Assembly: GCA_002690045.1 (NCBI GenBank)
Contig: NZDE01000013.1
Coordinates: forward strand, 248,001-312,000
Direction: 5' to 3'
DNA length: 64,000 bases
Origin: Alphaproteobacteria bacterium
GTDB lineage: Bacteria; Pseudomonadota; Alphaproteobacteria; Micavibrionales; Micavibrionaceae
A model generated the notes under the pieces. That model did not search any database. It was not told the origin of the DNA and saw only the letters and a program-made list of their open reading frames with translations. This document shows, piece by piece, positions 8,687 to 17,513 of this stretch (its first letter is position 1; every line of letters starts with the position of its first letter). The position numbers and the translations under genes are program-made.

Positions 8687-8715
8687 TGTTAACATAATTT
8701 TAACCCTTATGTCAA
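8687..8715 (-). promoter_or_regulatory. Promoter of the 7227-8648 gene
   Basis: On the minus strand TTGACA (8710-8715) is followed after 17 bases by TTAACA (8687-8692), within the element AATTATGTTAACAA. The same 14-base element and spacing occur upstream of the 8747-8941 gene, which is the main support for calling it. The -10 match is poor, so an activator or an alternative sigma factor may be involved. Confidence 0.5.
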
Positions 8716-8746
8716 CATTATTATGAAAATTATTGCCTCTTATTTT

Positions 8747-8941
8747 TTACAGTTGAAGTTTCTGTTTATCTGCCGCTGCATTCATTTCGGTTACAGCTTG
8801 CGCGCTTGTCGTTTCTTTATATTCGTTGACTTTAGCGTCTGCTTGGCTAGCAAGCTGCTGTATCAGGTCTGCATGGGTGTTGTTATCAGTGAATCCTTCT
8901 GGCAGATTTGATAGAAAATTATTTAATAAGTCTAAAGTCAT
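8747..8941 (-). CDS. Small unknown protein resembling the N-terminus of its downstream paralogues
   Basis: 64-residue protein: a leucine-rich N-terminus (LDLLNNFLSNLPEGFTDNN) and a helical, alanine/lysine/glutamine-rich remainder (LASQADAKVNEYKETTSAQAV). The pattern of a short leucine-rich helix, an acidic loop and a long charged helix matches the first 60 residues of the 473- and 331-residue proteins downstream, so it may be a truncated or single-module family member. Translation is supported by GCGAGG about nine bases before the ATG and by a promoter element shared with the next gene. Function unknown. Confidence 0.65.
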   Translation of the reverse strand: MTLDLLNNFLSNLPEGFTDNNTHADLIQQLASQADAKVNEYKETTSAQAVTEMNAAADKQKLQL

Positions 8942-8972
8942 TTTTTGTTGCCTCGCTCTATTATGTGGCTGT

Positions 8973-9001
8973 TGTTAACATAATTCCGCGGGGCGGGTCA
9001 A
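8973..9001 (-). promoter_or_regulatory. Promoter of the 8747-8941 gene
   Basis: Minus-strand TTGACC (8996-9001), a 17-base GC-rich spacer and TTAACA (8973-8978) embedded in AATTATGTTAACAA. It is identical over those 14 bases to the promoter of the next gene, at the same distance from the -35 box. Confidence 0.5.
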
Positions 9002-9089
9002 TATTTTTATGAAAAATAGGTTTTTGTAATCCTCTTGTATAAAACATCCTTATTGGTACTTGTCCTTACGGGGTAAAGCTGCTAACTAA

Positions 9090-10346
<1,257 letters not shown>

Positions 10347-10367
10347 AATTGAATTGATATTATTAGG

Positions 10368-10398
10368 AAAGCTGCTCACATTTTTGAGCGGCTTTTTT
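10368..10398 (+). terminator. Rho-independent terminator of the aspartate aminotransferase gene
   Basis: Stem GCTGCTCA / TGAGCGGC (one G-U pair), six-base loop, preceded by AAA and followed by six T residues. It sits 21 bases after the stop codon. Confidence 0.85.
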
Positions 10399-10412
10399 AA
10401 TGCGCACTCTTA

Positions 10413-10440
10413 TTGACATATTTGTTTTTATGTATATAAA
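10413..10440 (+). promoter_or_regulatory. Sigma-70-type promoter of the 10477-10812 gene
   Basis: TTGACA (10413-10418), a 16-base spacer and TATAAA (10435-10440), 36 bases before the chosen start codon and directly after the upstream terminator. Confidence 0.65.
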
Positions 10441-10476
10441 GACTGTATTGTTAAAAATTTAATGGGAGTGTTGGGC

Positions 10477-10812
10477 ATGAGCGCAAAAGAAGATGATATT
10501 ATTGATGTATACGCAGGCAATGCAAAGGGGCTGGCTGCTGCGTTTGTATTCTTGAGCTTTTTAACAGGCACTGTTGGGTGGATTAATGACTGGAGTGAGA
10601 GGACCGTTGAGGATATTGATCCGAAGGTTACTATCGCTGATGATACGACGTATTTATCAGGTTGGCCTTTTGTGCCGCAGCTTAAAACCGTAACGCAAAG
10701 TTTTAACGAAGAAACAGGCACGCTGTGCCGTAAAGAAGCGACTTATACAGCGCCTTTGTTTATTCCGGCGGATATAGAAACGTCTAAAACATGTAAAACG
10801 CTAACGCTGTAG
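10477..10812 (+). CDS. Unknown protein with one N-terminal membrane segment
   Basis: 111-residue protein of unknown function. One hydrophobic segment, roughly residues 16-32 (GLAAAFVFLSFLTGTVGWI), is preceded by a short acidic N-terminus and followed by about 75 polar residues with two cysteines (TLCRKEA, SKTCKTL) that could form a disulfide if the tail is periplasmic. The ATG at 10477 has GGGAG eight bases upstream; the in-frame ATG at 10462 lacks a site. It has its own promoter and ends seven bases before the HAD phosphatase gene, so they probably share a transcript. Confidence 0.55.
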   Translation: MSAKEDDIIDVYAGNAKGLAAAFVFLSFLTGTVGWINDWSERTVEDIDPKVTIADDTTYLSGWPFVPQLKTVTQSFNEETGTLCRKEATYTAPLFIPADIETSKTCKTLTL

Positions 10813-10819
10813 CTCTGAT

Positions 10820-11446
10820 ATGACGTATGTCCTATTTGACGTCGATGGTGTTTTGATTAACGGTTATCACGCGAAGCCAGAACTCCGCCATTGCTGGGAT
10901 GAGCATATGGAGCGTGATTTAGGCGTAAAGCGCCAAGATTTCTATGATCATTATATTTCTGGCGTTTTTGTGAAGGAAGTTTTAGTCGGTAAGGCCAATA
11001 TGCTTGATACGTTAAGCGCCGTTTTGCCGCGCATTGGTTATAATGGTGACGCGCAGGACTTTATTGATTACTGGCTGAAGAATGATTCCCGTATTAATCA
11101 GGAGCTGTTGGCGAAAGTGAAAACACTTTCTGCCATTGATGGGGTGGGTTTGTATATCGCCACCAACCAAGCGCATGACCGCGCAGCATATTTAATGAAA
11201 GACCTTGGCTTTGGTGCGTACTTTAAGGATATCTTCCATTCTGCTGCGATAGGGCACAGAAAACCAAGCCCAGAATATTTCGTTGAGGTTGATAAGCGCC
11301 TAAACCGTGACCCTGCGCGTAAGGTGATCTTCTATGATGATACGCAAGAAATCATCGACACTGCCAACGCCCATGGCTGGGAAGCACATCAATTCGATAG
11401 CGTCGCTGATTTGAATAAGTCTGCATTTTTACGCCCGCTTATCTAG
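10820..11446 (+). CDS. HAD-superfamily hydrolase
   Basis: 208-residue haloacid dehalogenase-like phosphatase, subfamily IA. All four HAD motifs are visible: the nucleophile DVDGV at residues 7-11, ATNQ near 114-117, the lysine in GHRKPSPEYF near 150, and FYDDTQE near 172. A helical cap (residues about 20-90) follows motif I. Members hydrolyse small phosphate esters such as phosphoglycolate or sugar phosphates; the substrate cannot be read from the sequence. It starts seven bases after the preceding small membrane protein. Confidence 0.8.
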   Translation: MTYVLFDVDGVLINGYHAKPELRHCWDEHMERDLGVKRQDFYDHYISGVFVKEVLVGKANMLDTLSAVLPRIGYNGDAQDFIDYWLKNDSRINQELLAKVKTLSAIDGVGLYIATNQAHDRAAYLMKDLGFGAYFKDIFHSAAIGHRKPSPEYFVEVDKRLNRDPARKVIFYDDTQEIIDTANAHGWEAHQFDSVADLNKSAFLRPLI

Positions 11447-11506
11447 CGCGCTTAACTAAATTTTAAGGCGCGTGTGGCATTAATATTCCTATGAATTGAG
11501 GGGAAT

Positions 11507-12124
11507 ATGGGCGCAGCGTTAATTATTATCGACATTCAAAATGCATTTTGCAATCCTGCAGCGGATGGCCGATTGGAGCATTTCTTTAAAAATACCCTTG
11601 GCAATGTGAAAACGAACCATGATACGGCGGAGCGTATTAAAGCGTTTGTTGAAAAGGTGCGGGGGCATATCCCCATTATATGGGTTGGCTATCACCATAC
11701 AGATAGTGATGGTCCTGCGCAGAGTGTTGACGAAGATGGGGCGGCGGCTTTCTATATCGCGAAGCCTGCAGACGGCGATGTTGTCTTTTATAAAGAAATG
11801 AATAATGCTTTTGACAATGAAACCTTGCAGGAATATTTGCGCGATCAAGGTTATGATGAGCTCTATTTCGCGGGGGTGAACAGTCATGCATGTTTGTTTG
11901 AATCTGTGAAAACAGCATCTTGCCGCGGTTTCAAATGTAATGTCCTTGAAGATTTAATTTCATCGTCATCGCGTATGACTTTGTTGGTGAAGTTTATGAC
12001 GGCACAATTGGGTCTGTTAGCAGATAAGCTGCCATCTAGTGATATGATTGCAGCGCTGAGAGGCTGCGTGACGGAACAGCCTGTATCTAGTTCTACACAA
12101 GATTTAAATATGAGCGCTAAGTAA
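11507..12124 (+). CDS. Isochorismatase-family cysteine hydrolase
   Basis: 205-residue member of the isochorismatase/nicotinamidase-like fold. The expected triad is present: Asp9 in LIIIDIQNAF, Lys in FYKEMNNAFDN near residue 96, and Cys in VNSHACLFESVKTA near 128. The fold hydrolyses amides, ureido groups or isochorismate; nothing here decides which. The N-terminal 180 residues cover the domain; the last 25 are serine/threonine-rich and non-conserved. It has an AGGGGA ribosome-binding site. It converges on the ribbon-helix-helix gene across a palindromic repeat. Confidence 0.8.
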   Translation: MGAALIIIDIQNAFCNPAADGRLEHFFKNTLGNVKTNHDTAERIKAFVEKVRGHIPIIWVGYHHTDSDGPAQSVDEDGAAAFYIAKPADGDVVFYKEMNNAFDNETLQEYLRDQGYDELYFAGVNSHACLFESVKTASCRGFKCNVLEDLISSSSRMTLLVKFMTAQLGLLADKLPSSDMIAALRGCVTEQPVSSSTQDLNMSAK

Positions 12125-12135
12125 TCAATAAAATA

Positions 12136-12209
12136 GTCATCTCGACCAAGGCGGAGAGATCTCATATGGTGGCAAAGGGCAAAGATCCCTCGGCTACGCT
12201 CGGGATGAC
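12136..12209. repeat. Palindromic intergenic repeat (REP/RPE-like)
   Basis: 74-base imperfect palindrome: the left arm begins GTCATCTCGACC and holds GGAGAGATCT; the right arm holds AGATCCCTCGG and ends CTCGGGATGAC. The right arm matches, from memory, the dispersed AGATCCCTCGGCTACGC family seen between genes in many alphaproteobacteria and other bacteria. It sits between convergent genes and overlaps the last codons of the minus-strand gene. It could fold into a long hairpin at the ends of both transcripts. Confidence 0.75.
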
Positions 12210-12436
12210 GGATTGTTAAACAAATACAACCTAATCGCACTTGATAAGTTTGTGGTTTCTGGTCTTGCGTCGTCTATGGCGGTGATGAGGGCGGAAAGGG
12301 ACATGTCGGCATCATCGGCGATGCGTTTTAAGGCTTTCCAAAATGTGGGTTCTAGGGATAAGGACGTTCTGTGTCCAGCGATGGTCACAGAACGTTTTTC
12401 TGGTTGTTCATTCGGGATATGAATGTCCATATCCAT
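12194..12436 (-). CDS. Ribbon-helix-helix domain protein
   Basis: 80-residue protein with a ribbon-helix-helix domain: the beta strand KRSVTIAGHRTSLSLEP, then FWKALKRIADDADMSLSALITAID. This is the RHH_4 type found beside fumC in many alphaproteobacteria. It is probably DNA-binding and dimeric, target unknown. Its ATG overlaps the fumC stop codon by one base (TAATG), so translation is coupled. The last five residues (PSSRA) and the stop codon are encoded by the arm of the intergenic repeat, suggesting the repeat replaced the original C-terminus. Confidence 0.75.
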   Translation of the reverse strand: MDMDIHIPNEQPEKRSVTIAGHRTSLSLEPTFWKALKRIADDADMSLSALITAIDDARPETTNLSSAIRLYLFNNPSSRA

Positions 12437-13857
12437 TAGTCTTTCGGCTTAACCATTTCTTCTGGCTTGATCCATTCTTTGAACTGCTCTTCTGTGAACA
12501 TGTCGAGAGCAATGCCTGCCTCTTTAAGCGTTACGCCATCTAAATGCGCTTTCTTGGCGATTTTGGCGGCATTATCATAGCCGATATGCGGGTTAAGCGC
12601 TGTGACTAGCATCAGTGAGCCATGTAGAAGTTCATCAATACGCTCGTAATTCGGCTCAATGCCGACAACGCAGCGTTCTGTGAAGCTGCGGCACGCATCG
12701 CTTAGCAAGCGGATGGATTGAAGCACGTTGTAAACCATGACTGGCTTAAAGACGTTTAATTCAAAATGACCGTTTGAGCCAGCAACTGTTACAGCTGTGT
12801 GGTTGCCCATCACTTGTGCGCAGACCATGGTCATGGCTTCGCACTGCGTTGGGTTGACCTTACCCGGCATGATGGAAGAGCCAGGCTCATTCGCAGGGAG
12901 GTTCAATTCACCAATGCCGCAACGTGGGCCAGAGCCTAATAGGCGGATGTCGTTGGCGATTTTCATCATAGATACTGCAAGCACGTTTAATGCGCCTGAC
13001 AATTCAACCAATGCATCATGCGCGGCGAGGGCTTCAAACTTGTTTTCGGCGGTCACAAAATCTATGCCCGTAATTTTTGCAACATTGTCAGCAAATTTTT
13101 CAGCGAAGCCAGCTTTGGAGTTAATGCCTGTGCCCACAGCTGTACCGCCTTGCGCAAGCTGTAGCATATGTGGGTAGGTGGCTTTTACGCGGGCAATGCT
13201 GTTTTCAATTTGCTTGGCATAGCCTGAAAATTCTTGACCGAGTGTGAGCGGCGTTGCGTCCTGCAAATGTGTGCGGCCGATTTTGACAATGTCTTTAAAG
13301 GCGTTGCTTTTATCAATAAATACAGAATGCATATGTTCAAGCGCAGGGATTAATTGGTGGTGCACTTCTTCGATACAGGCAATATGCATTGCGGTTGGGA
13401 ATGTGTCGTTAGATGATTGCCCCATATTCACGTGGTCGTTCGGGTGAACGGGGGATTTACTACCAAGCTCACCGCCCAGCATTTCAATGGCGCGGTTGGC
13501 GATGACTTCGTTTGTGTTCATGTTTGACTGTGTGCCGGAACCTGTTTGCCATACAGCAAGTGGGAAGTGATCAGCCAATGTTTCGTCAATAACTTCTTCA
13601 GCCGCGTCAATAATCGCGTTGCCTATTTTTGCGTCAATTACGCCAAGAGAAAGGTTTGTTAATGCCGCAGCTTTTTTGACGATGCCCAATGCACGGATAA
13701 GCGGCAAAGGCATTTTTTCTTCACCAATATCAAAATTCATCAAAGAGCGTTCAGTCTGTGCACCCCAGTAACGATCAGAAGGGACATCGATTTCGCCAAT
13801 AGAATCGCTTTCAGTGCGCATAGCTTGGTGCATGTTAATTTCAGCGGGAATAGTCAT
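12436..13857 (-). CDS. fumC: Fumarate hydratase, class II
   Basis: 473-residue class II fumarase of the fumarase/aspartase superfamily, converting fumarate to malate in the TCA cycle; oxygen-stable and iron-free. The signature [16 protein letters not shown] lies near residue 325, with the active-site motifs [14 protein letters not shown] near 105 and [11 protein letters not shown] near 193. Full length for the family. The start has GGAGAG five bases upstream. The downstream ribbon-helix-helix gene overlaps its stop codon by one base. Argininosuccinate lyase and aspartase are excluded by the signature context. Confidence 0.95.
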   Translation of the reverse strand: MTIPAEINMHQAMRTESDSIGEIDVPSDRYWGAQTERSLMNFDIGEEKMPLPLIRALGIVKKAAALTNLSLGVIDAKIGNAIIDAAEEVIDETLADHFPLAVWQTGSGTQSNMNTNEVIANRAIEMLGGELGSKSPVHPNDHVNMGQSSNDTFPTAMHIACIEEVHHQLIPALEHMHSVFIDKSNAFKDIVKIGRTHLQDATPLTLGQEFSGYAKQIENSIARVKATYPHMLQLAQGGTAVGTGINSKAGFAEKFADNVAKITGIDFVTAENKFEALAAHDALVELSGALNVLAVSMMKIANDIRLLGSGPRCGIGELNLPANEPGSSIMPGKVNPTQCEAMTMVCAQVMGNHTAVTVAGSNGHFELNVFKPVMVYNVLQSIRLLSDACRSFTERCVVGIEPNYERIDELLHGSLMLVTALNPHIGYDNAAKIAKKAHLDGVTLKEAGIALDMFTEEQFKEWIKPEEMVKPKD

Positions 13858-14006
13858 TTTTCTCTCCGTTCAATATTGTCTGCCCAGATCATACTTAAAA
13901 AGATAGGGCGGGAAAAGGGGCGGGCAATAAAAATGGTTATTTAACCACGTTAATCATTCCGTAAATATTGTGCTGTATGCTCTAATCAGTAAATAAGGGA
14001 TATCTA

Positions 14007-14495
14007 ATGGAAAAAGAGTTTAACGATGTTGTTGTTGGTAAGCCGCCGCGTACTGTGTTGGAACAGGCGCATGATAAACTGACGCGTATTGCTTTGACGG
14101 TTCTTGACCCTGAACATCCGCAAGCTTACCGCACCTGTTGCCATTCGCATACAGGTAAAAGCCTAAGAGAAAACCCTGAAGGGTATGAAGATACGGATGA
14201 GATTGTGCTGTTGGGGGCTGGCGGCGTTGTCGCGCATTCCATTATTAAGGGGGATAATGATAAGATAAAGTCTGATACATTATGTGGGCGTAATGATTTA
14301 GGCGTTGGTTTGGATACAGAAGGGGACAATCCGCATTATAAATTCACGCGCACGCCGAATAGTGAGATATTTGAATATATGAGCGTGGATTTTCGTGTTT
14401 CAATTAAGGATTTTAATGAACATTACATTGAACCTGTACGTAAAATGATGTACGCGGCGCCAAAAGTGTCTAGTGAGAATGATGGCTTAGCTTAA
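14007..14495 (+). CDS. Unknown protein
   Basis: 162-residue soluble protein with no recognised domain. Notable points are a CCHSHTGKS stretch near residues 45-53, where two cysteines and two histidines are close enough to bind a metal, and a glycine-rich VLLGAGGVV strand near 69. The start has AAGGGA seven bases upstream. It ends seven bases from the convergent DUF465 gene. Ordinary codon use and no sign of mobility. Function unknown. Confidence 0.55.
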   Translation: MEKEFNDVVVGKPPRTVLEQAHDKLTRIALTVLDPEHPQAYRTCCHSHTGKSLRENPEGYEDTDEIVLLGAGGVVAHSIIKGDNDKIKSDTLCGRNDLGVGLDTEGDNPHYKFTRTPNSEIFEYMSVDFRVSIKDFNEHYIEPVRKMMYAAPKVSSENDGLA

Positions 14496-14501
14496 GAAGA
14501 G

Positions 14502-14708
14502 TTAAGCAATAATATCTGGCAGCAGATCACTTTCAATTTTATTGATAATGTCTTTTAGCGCAAGTTTGCGCTTTTTAAGGCGGGTCATTTGCAAGAAGTC
14601 CACGGGCTGCGCACTAGCAAGACGCTCGATAATATCATCAAGGTCTTTATGTTCATGTTTCAGCTGTGCGAGTTTTTCGCGGAGGATTTCTTCTTCTTCT
14701 GGATCCAT
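14502..14708 (-). CDS. DUF465/YdcH family protein
   Basis: 68-residue helical-hairpin protein of the DUF465 (YdcH) family, recognised from LREKLAQLKHEHKDLDDIIERL, then RLKKRKLALKDIINKIESDLLPDIIA. Members are small cytosolic coiled-coil proteins of unknown function, very common in alphaproteobacteria. I use the ATG at 14708; a TTG five codons earlier is in frame but has no ribosome-binding site. Charged heptads are visible through the whole length. Confidence 0.8.
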   Translation of the reverse strand: MDPEEEEILREKLAQLKHEHKDLDDIIERLASAQPVDFLQMTRLKKRKLALKDIINKIESDLLPDIIA

Positions 14709-14807
14709 ACTTCTTTTACGCAATTTGTTATTTAATCAAGATAAATACCATATCAAAAAAACAACCTGTTGGGTATAGTTTTTTGCTTTGAATGCGCATG
14801 GACGTCA

Positions 14808-15242
14808 TCAAGATAATGTAATAGGGCGTAAACCAGCTTTTTTGCTATGATCTTCCGCGCCTTCATATGCGTTGCTTAAGGCCGTTAGGATAGCCTTACC
14901 GTGCGTTGTTCCCGATGCTGTTTGATCAATCATAATTTGCGCGAGCGCGTTAAGCGTACTGCCTGAAACATAGTAATCAGTGTTCTCATCTGTTTGGTAT
15001 ATACCTATTGAGCCATCATTATTGACGCTAGCAAAACTTGATGCCAAGTCATTAATGCCCTTCTGTGCATAATCACCGCCGTCTTGCTTGCCAGTGCTTA
15101 GTCCCATGGTATTGAGCGCATCTGAAAGGGCATTTGCGTCTAAATTAACGGATGTCTGTGCACCGAACCCTTCTGTATTTTGTAGGCCTTTGCTGAAAGC
15201 GGTACCAATTTGCGTTGCGTTAACGATTTTATTTTCTGACAT
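14808..15242 (-). CDS. Unknown protein, tandem paralogue of the 15275-15661 product
   Basis: 144-residue protein of unknown function, low in cysteine and aromatic residues. Its C-terminal 80 residues align with the gene upstream: SIGIYQTDENTDYYVSGST against TIGIFKDAAGETYISTQTA, and GLRPITLS against NLTPVTP at the very end. The N-termini differ. AAGG lies nine bases before the ATG. It is second in a two-gene unit with a 32-base gap and no visible internal promoter. Confidence 0.65.
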   Translation of the reverse strand: MSENKIVNATQIGTAFSKGLQNTEGFGAQTSVNLDANALSDALNTMGLSTGKQDGGDYAQKGINDLASSFASVNNDGSIGIYQTDENTDYYVSGSTLNALAQIMIDQTASGTTHGKAILTALSNAYEGAEDHSKKAGLRPITLS

Positions 15243-15274
15243 TTTTTTACCTTACTATTACCATTGTTATTATA

Positions 15275-15661
15275 TTATGGGGTTACGGGCGTTAGATTCG
15301 CTTTCATGTGGCTAAAATCAGGCGCGTGTTGAAGCGCTGTCGTCAGGCTGTTTACGATGGCCTGTTGTGACACGCCGGCTATATTGTTAATCAGGTATTC
15401 TCCTAATGTCGCAGCTGTTTGCGTGCTAATATATGTTTCGCCGGCTGCGTCTTTGAATATGCCGATTGTGTTATCACCATTTCTTTGCTTTAAAGATTCG
15501 CAAATTTGGTTCACCTTGGGTGTTCCCGCAGTTGCATAAAGCTGTGATTGCAAGGCCATTGCCTGCATTTCAAATAAAAGACGTTCATCTATTCCAAAAT
15601 GTTGTGATGAAATTTGTTCAAACATATCGCCAAGGGCTTTTGTATTGATCAACTTATTCAT
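15275..15661 (-). CDS. Unknown protein, tandem paralogue of the 14808-15242 product
   Basis: 128-residue protein of unknown function. Residues about 60-128 match the downstream gene product in order: IGIF/IGIY strand, a YISTQTAATLGEYLI helix, and a terminal LTPVTP. The N-terminal half (LGDMFEQISSQHFGIDERLLFEMQAM) is helical and unrelated. It has a near-consensus promoter and heads the two-gene unit. No signal peptide is visible. Confidence 0.65.
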   Translation of the reverse strand: MNKLINTKALGDMFEQISSQHFGIDERLLFEMQAMALQSQLYATAGTPKVNQICESLKQRNGDNTIGIFKDAAGETYISTQTAATLGEYLINNIAGVSQQAIVNSLTTALQHAPDFSHMKANLTPVTP

Positions 15662-15702
15662 TTTAGTCGTTCTCTAGTTTGTGGTGTTTTTGCTAAGTTT
15701 CT

Positions 15703-15731
15703 AATATACACACCAATCTAAATTATGTCAA
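15703..15731 (-). promoter_or_regulatory. Near-consensus promoter of the 15661-14808 unit
   Basis: Minus-strand TTGACA (15726-15731), exactly 17 bases, then TATATT (15703-15708), about 40 bases before the start codon. The -35 box is extended as TTGACATAA, as at several other unknown genes in this window. Confidence 0.75.
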
Positions 15732-15844
15732 ATATTATATGTTGCTTGTTAATGACGTTAAATATTGGCTAGGCAAAGGCAAAAAAATCATTAGGATAGT
15801 AGGTTGTTATAAATAGTACTTTTTTAGAGGGCGATTTTAGGGAT

Positions 15845-16927
15845 ATGAGCAAGAAGCGCATAGGAATTTTAACAAGCGGTGGTGATTGTGCTGGTTTGAA
15901 CGCGGTTATTCGTGCGGTAGTTCACCGTGCAGATTTGTTGGATTGGGAAGTTTTGGGAATCATTAACGGTACAGCAGGGCTTATGAAAGAAGAGCCTGAA
16001 TACCGTAAGCTGGAACTTAAAGACTTTGATGGCAATATGCTGCGCCGTGGCGGCACAGTGTTGGGGACTACCAATAAAGGCAACCCATTTTCATACCCAA
16101 TGCCTGATGGCACGTTTAAAGACCGCAGCGATGAAATTATCGCTGGCGCGAAAAAGCTGGGGCTAGAGGCTATTATTGGTATTGGCGGTGATGGCAGCTT
16201 CGCTATTCTACAAAAATTGGCGGAAAAGGGTGACTTTAAACTAGTCGGTATCCCAAAGACAATTGATAATGATATTGGAAAGACGGAAACATCGGTCGGG
16301 TTTGATACCGCCGTCACCGTTGCGACCGAAGCGCTTGATAGATTGCAGCCAACTGCGGCATCACATGACCGCGTTATGATTTTGGAAGTTATGGGGCGTG
16401 ATGCAGGGCATATTGCTTTGGCGAGTGGCATTGCAGGTGGCGCGGACGTGATTTTGCTTCCAGAAATCCCGTATTCAGTGGATGCTGTTGCTAAAAAATT
16501 AAAACAAGTGAAGGCTAAAGGCCGTAACTTTGCGTTGGTTGTTGTGTCGGAAGCGGTTAAAAAGCAAGATGGCGGCAGCGCTAAAATGAAATATGCCGAT
16601 GGTGAAAAACGCTATGGCGGTATTGGTTACGTTATTGGTGATGAGCTTGCTGTCGCGACGGGTTTTGAGACACGCGTAACAATTTTAGGCCATGTGCAGC
16701 GTGGTTCTGCGCCAACATATAATGACCGTATGCTTGCATCGGCGTTAGGTGTTAAGGCTGTTGACTTGGTCGCGGAAGGTAAGTTTGACCGTATGGTAGC
16801 ATGGCAAGATCGTAAGGTTGTTGATGTGCCAATTGCGGAAGCGATAGCAGCATATCAAGACGTAGACCTAGATGGCACACTAGTGCATACTGCACGAGCT
16901 CTTGGTATTTGTTTAGGAGATGAATAA
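15845..16927 (+). CDS. pfkA: 6-phosphofructokinase
   Basis: 360-residue phosphofructokinase A family enzyme phosphorylating fructose 6-phosphate to fructose 1,6-bisphosphate. The start ILTSGGDCAGLNAVIR, the metal/nucleotide motif GIGGDGS (residues 112-118) and the substrate motif PKTIDNDIG (137-145) are intact. The phosphoryl-donor positions are mixed: Gly at the fourth residue of GGDG predicts ATP, while Lys138 in PKTIDND is typical of pyrophosphate enzymes; this combination is known in ATP-using members of the longer clade. AGGGA precedes the ATG. It is followed after three bases by a PH-domain membrane protein, which may be translationally coupled. Confidence 0.93.
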   Translation: MSKKRIGILTSGGDCAGLNAVIRAVVHRADLLDWEVLGIINGTAGLMKEEPEYRKLELKDFDGNMLRRGGTVLGTTNKGNPFSYPMPDGTFKDRSDEIIAGAKKLGLEAIIGIGGDGSFAILQKLAEKGDFKLVGIPKTIDNDIGKTETSVGFDTAVTVATEALDRLQPTAASHDRVMILEVMGRDAGHIALASGIAGGADVILLPEIPYSVDAVAKKLKQVKAKGRNFALVVVSEAVKKQDGGSAKMKYADGEKRYGGIGYVIGDELAVATGFETRVTILGHVQRGSAPTYNDRMLASALGVKAVDLVAEGKFDRMVAWQDRKVVDVPIAEAIAAYQDVDLDGTLVHTARALGICLGDE

Positions 16928-16930
16928 ACA

Positions 16931-17479
16931 ATGCAATATGTATTACAATCCCTCGCACCAGATGAAGAAATCGTCCATATAGGCCGCTATCACTGGATGT
17001 ATAATGTCTATGCCGCGTTTAGTATTTTCTGGGGCGTTGTGTTCTGTGTGCTGATGTTGGTTGTACCTGTGTATCTGTATATTGATTTTGGTGTGCCAGC
17101 ACTTCAATATGCGCCGGATGCTTCGGCAAGCTGGATTGACTATATACGCGCTTTACACCCGTTAATTAAGCTTGGTGCACTTCTTTCCTTCGTAATGGGC
17201 TTGATGAAATTTGCTAAGCAAATGGTTGATAAAGTCACAACGGAAATTGCGGTCACAACATCACGCTTAATATACAAGCGCGGCCTTGTTGCGCGTTATG
17301 TCGGCGAAATCAGTATTGACCGTATCGAAGGCGTGAACGTCCTGCAAGGGTTCTGGGGGCGCATATTTGATTATGGCCGCGTCGTCGTACGCGGCATGGG
17401 CGTGGGTGAAGTCGTTCTGCCACCACTTGCACGTCCAATTATCTTCCGTAAAGCCATTGAAAAAGCGCGGACGCTTTAA
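16931..17479 (+). CDS. Bacterial PH-domain membrane protein
   Basis: 182-residue membrane protein with two hydrophobic segments, roughly residues 27-52 (FSIFWGVVFCVLMLVVPVYLY) and 80-97 (IKLGALLSFVMGLM), followed by a bacterial PH-like (bPH2) domain: EIAVTTSRLIYKRGLVARYVGEISIDRIEGVNVLQGFWGRIFDYGRVVV. This is the usual YdbS-type arrangement of two helices plus a cytosolic beta domain. Function is unknown for most members. It starts three bases after pfkA and ends 34 bases before ilvD, so the three may be co-transcribed. Confidence 0.75.
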   Translation: MQYVLQSLAPDEEIVHIGRYHWMYNVYAAFSIFWGVVFCVLMLVVPVYLYIDFGVPALQYAPDASASWIDYIRALHPLIKLGALLSFVMGLMKFAKQMVDKVTTEIAVTTSRLIYKRGLVARYVGEISIDRIEGVNVLQGFWGRIFDYGRVVVRGMGVGEVVLPPLARPIIFRKAIEKARTL

Positions 17480-17513
17480 ACGCTAATCTGTAAATTTATT
17501 AGAGGGGTTACTC

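Noticed and set aside
8689-8703. TTAA-N7-TTAA arrangement resembling a CtrA box upstream of the 7227-8648 gene
   Set aside because: The paralogous promoter at 8973 keeps the first half but not the second, and the sequence is AT-rich. It is better explained as part of the shared promoter element.
15922-16431. Long antisense open frame (169 codons) inside pfkA
   Set aside because: The sense frame encodes an intact phosphofructokinase with all motifs; the antisense product has no family features and follows the codon bias of the sense gene.
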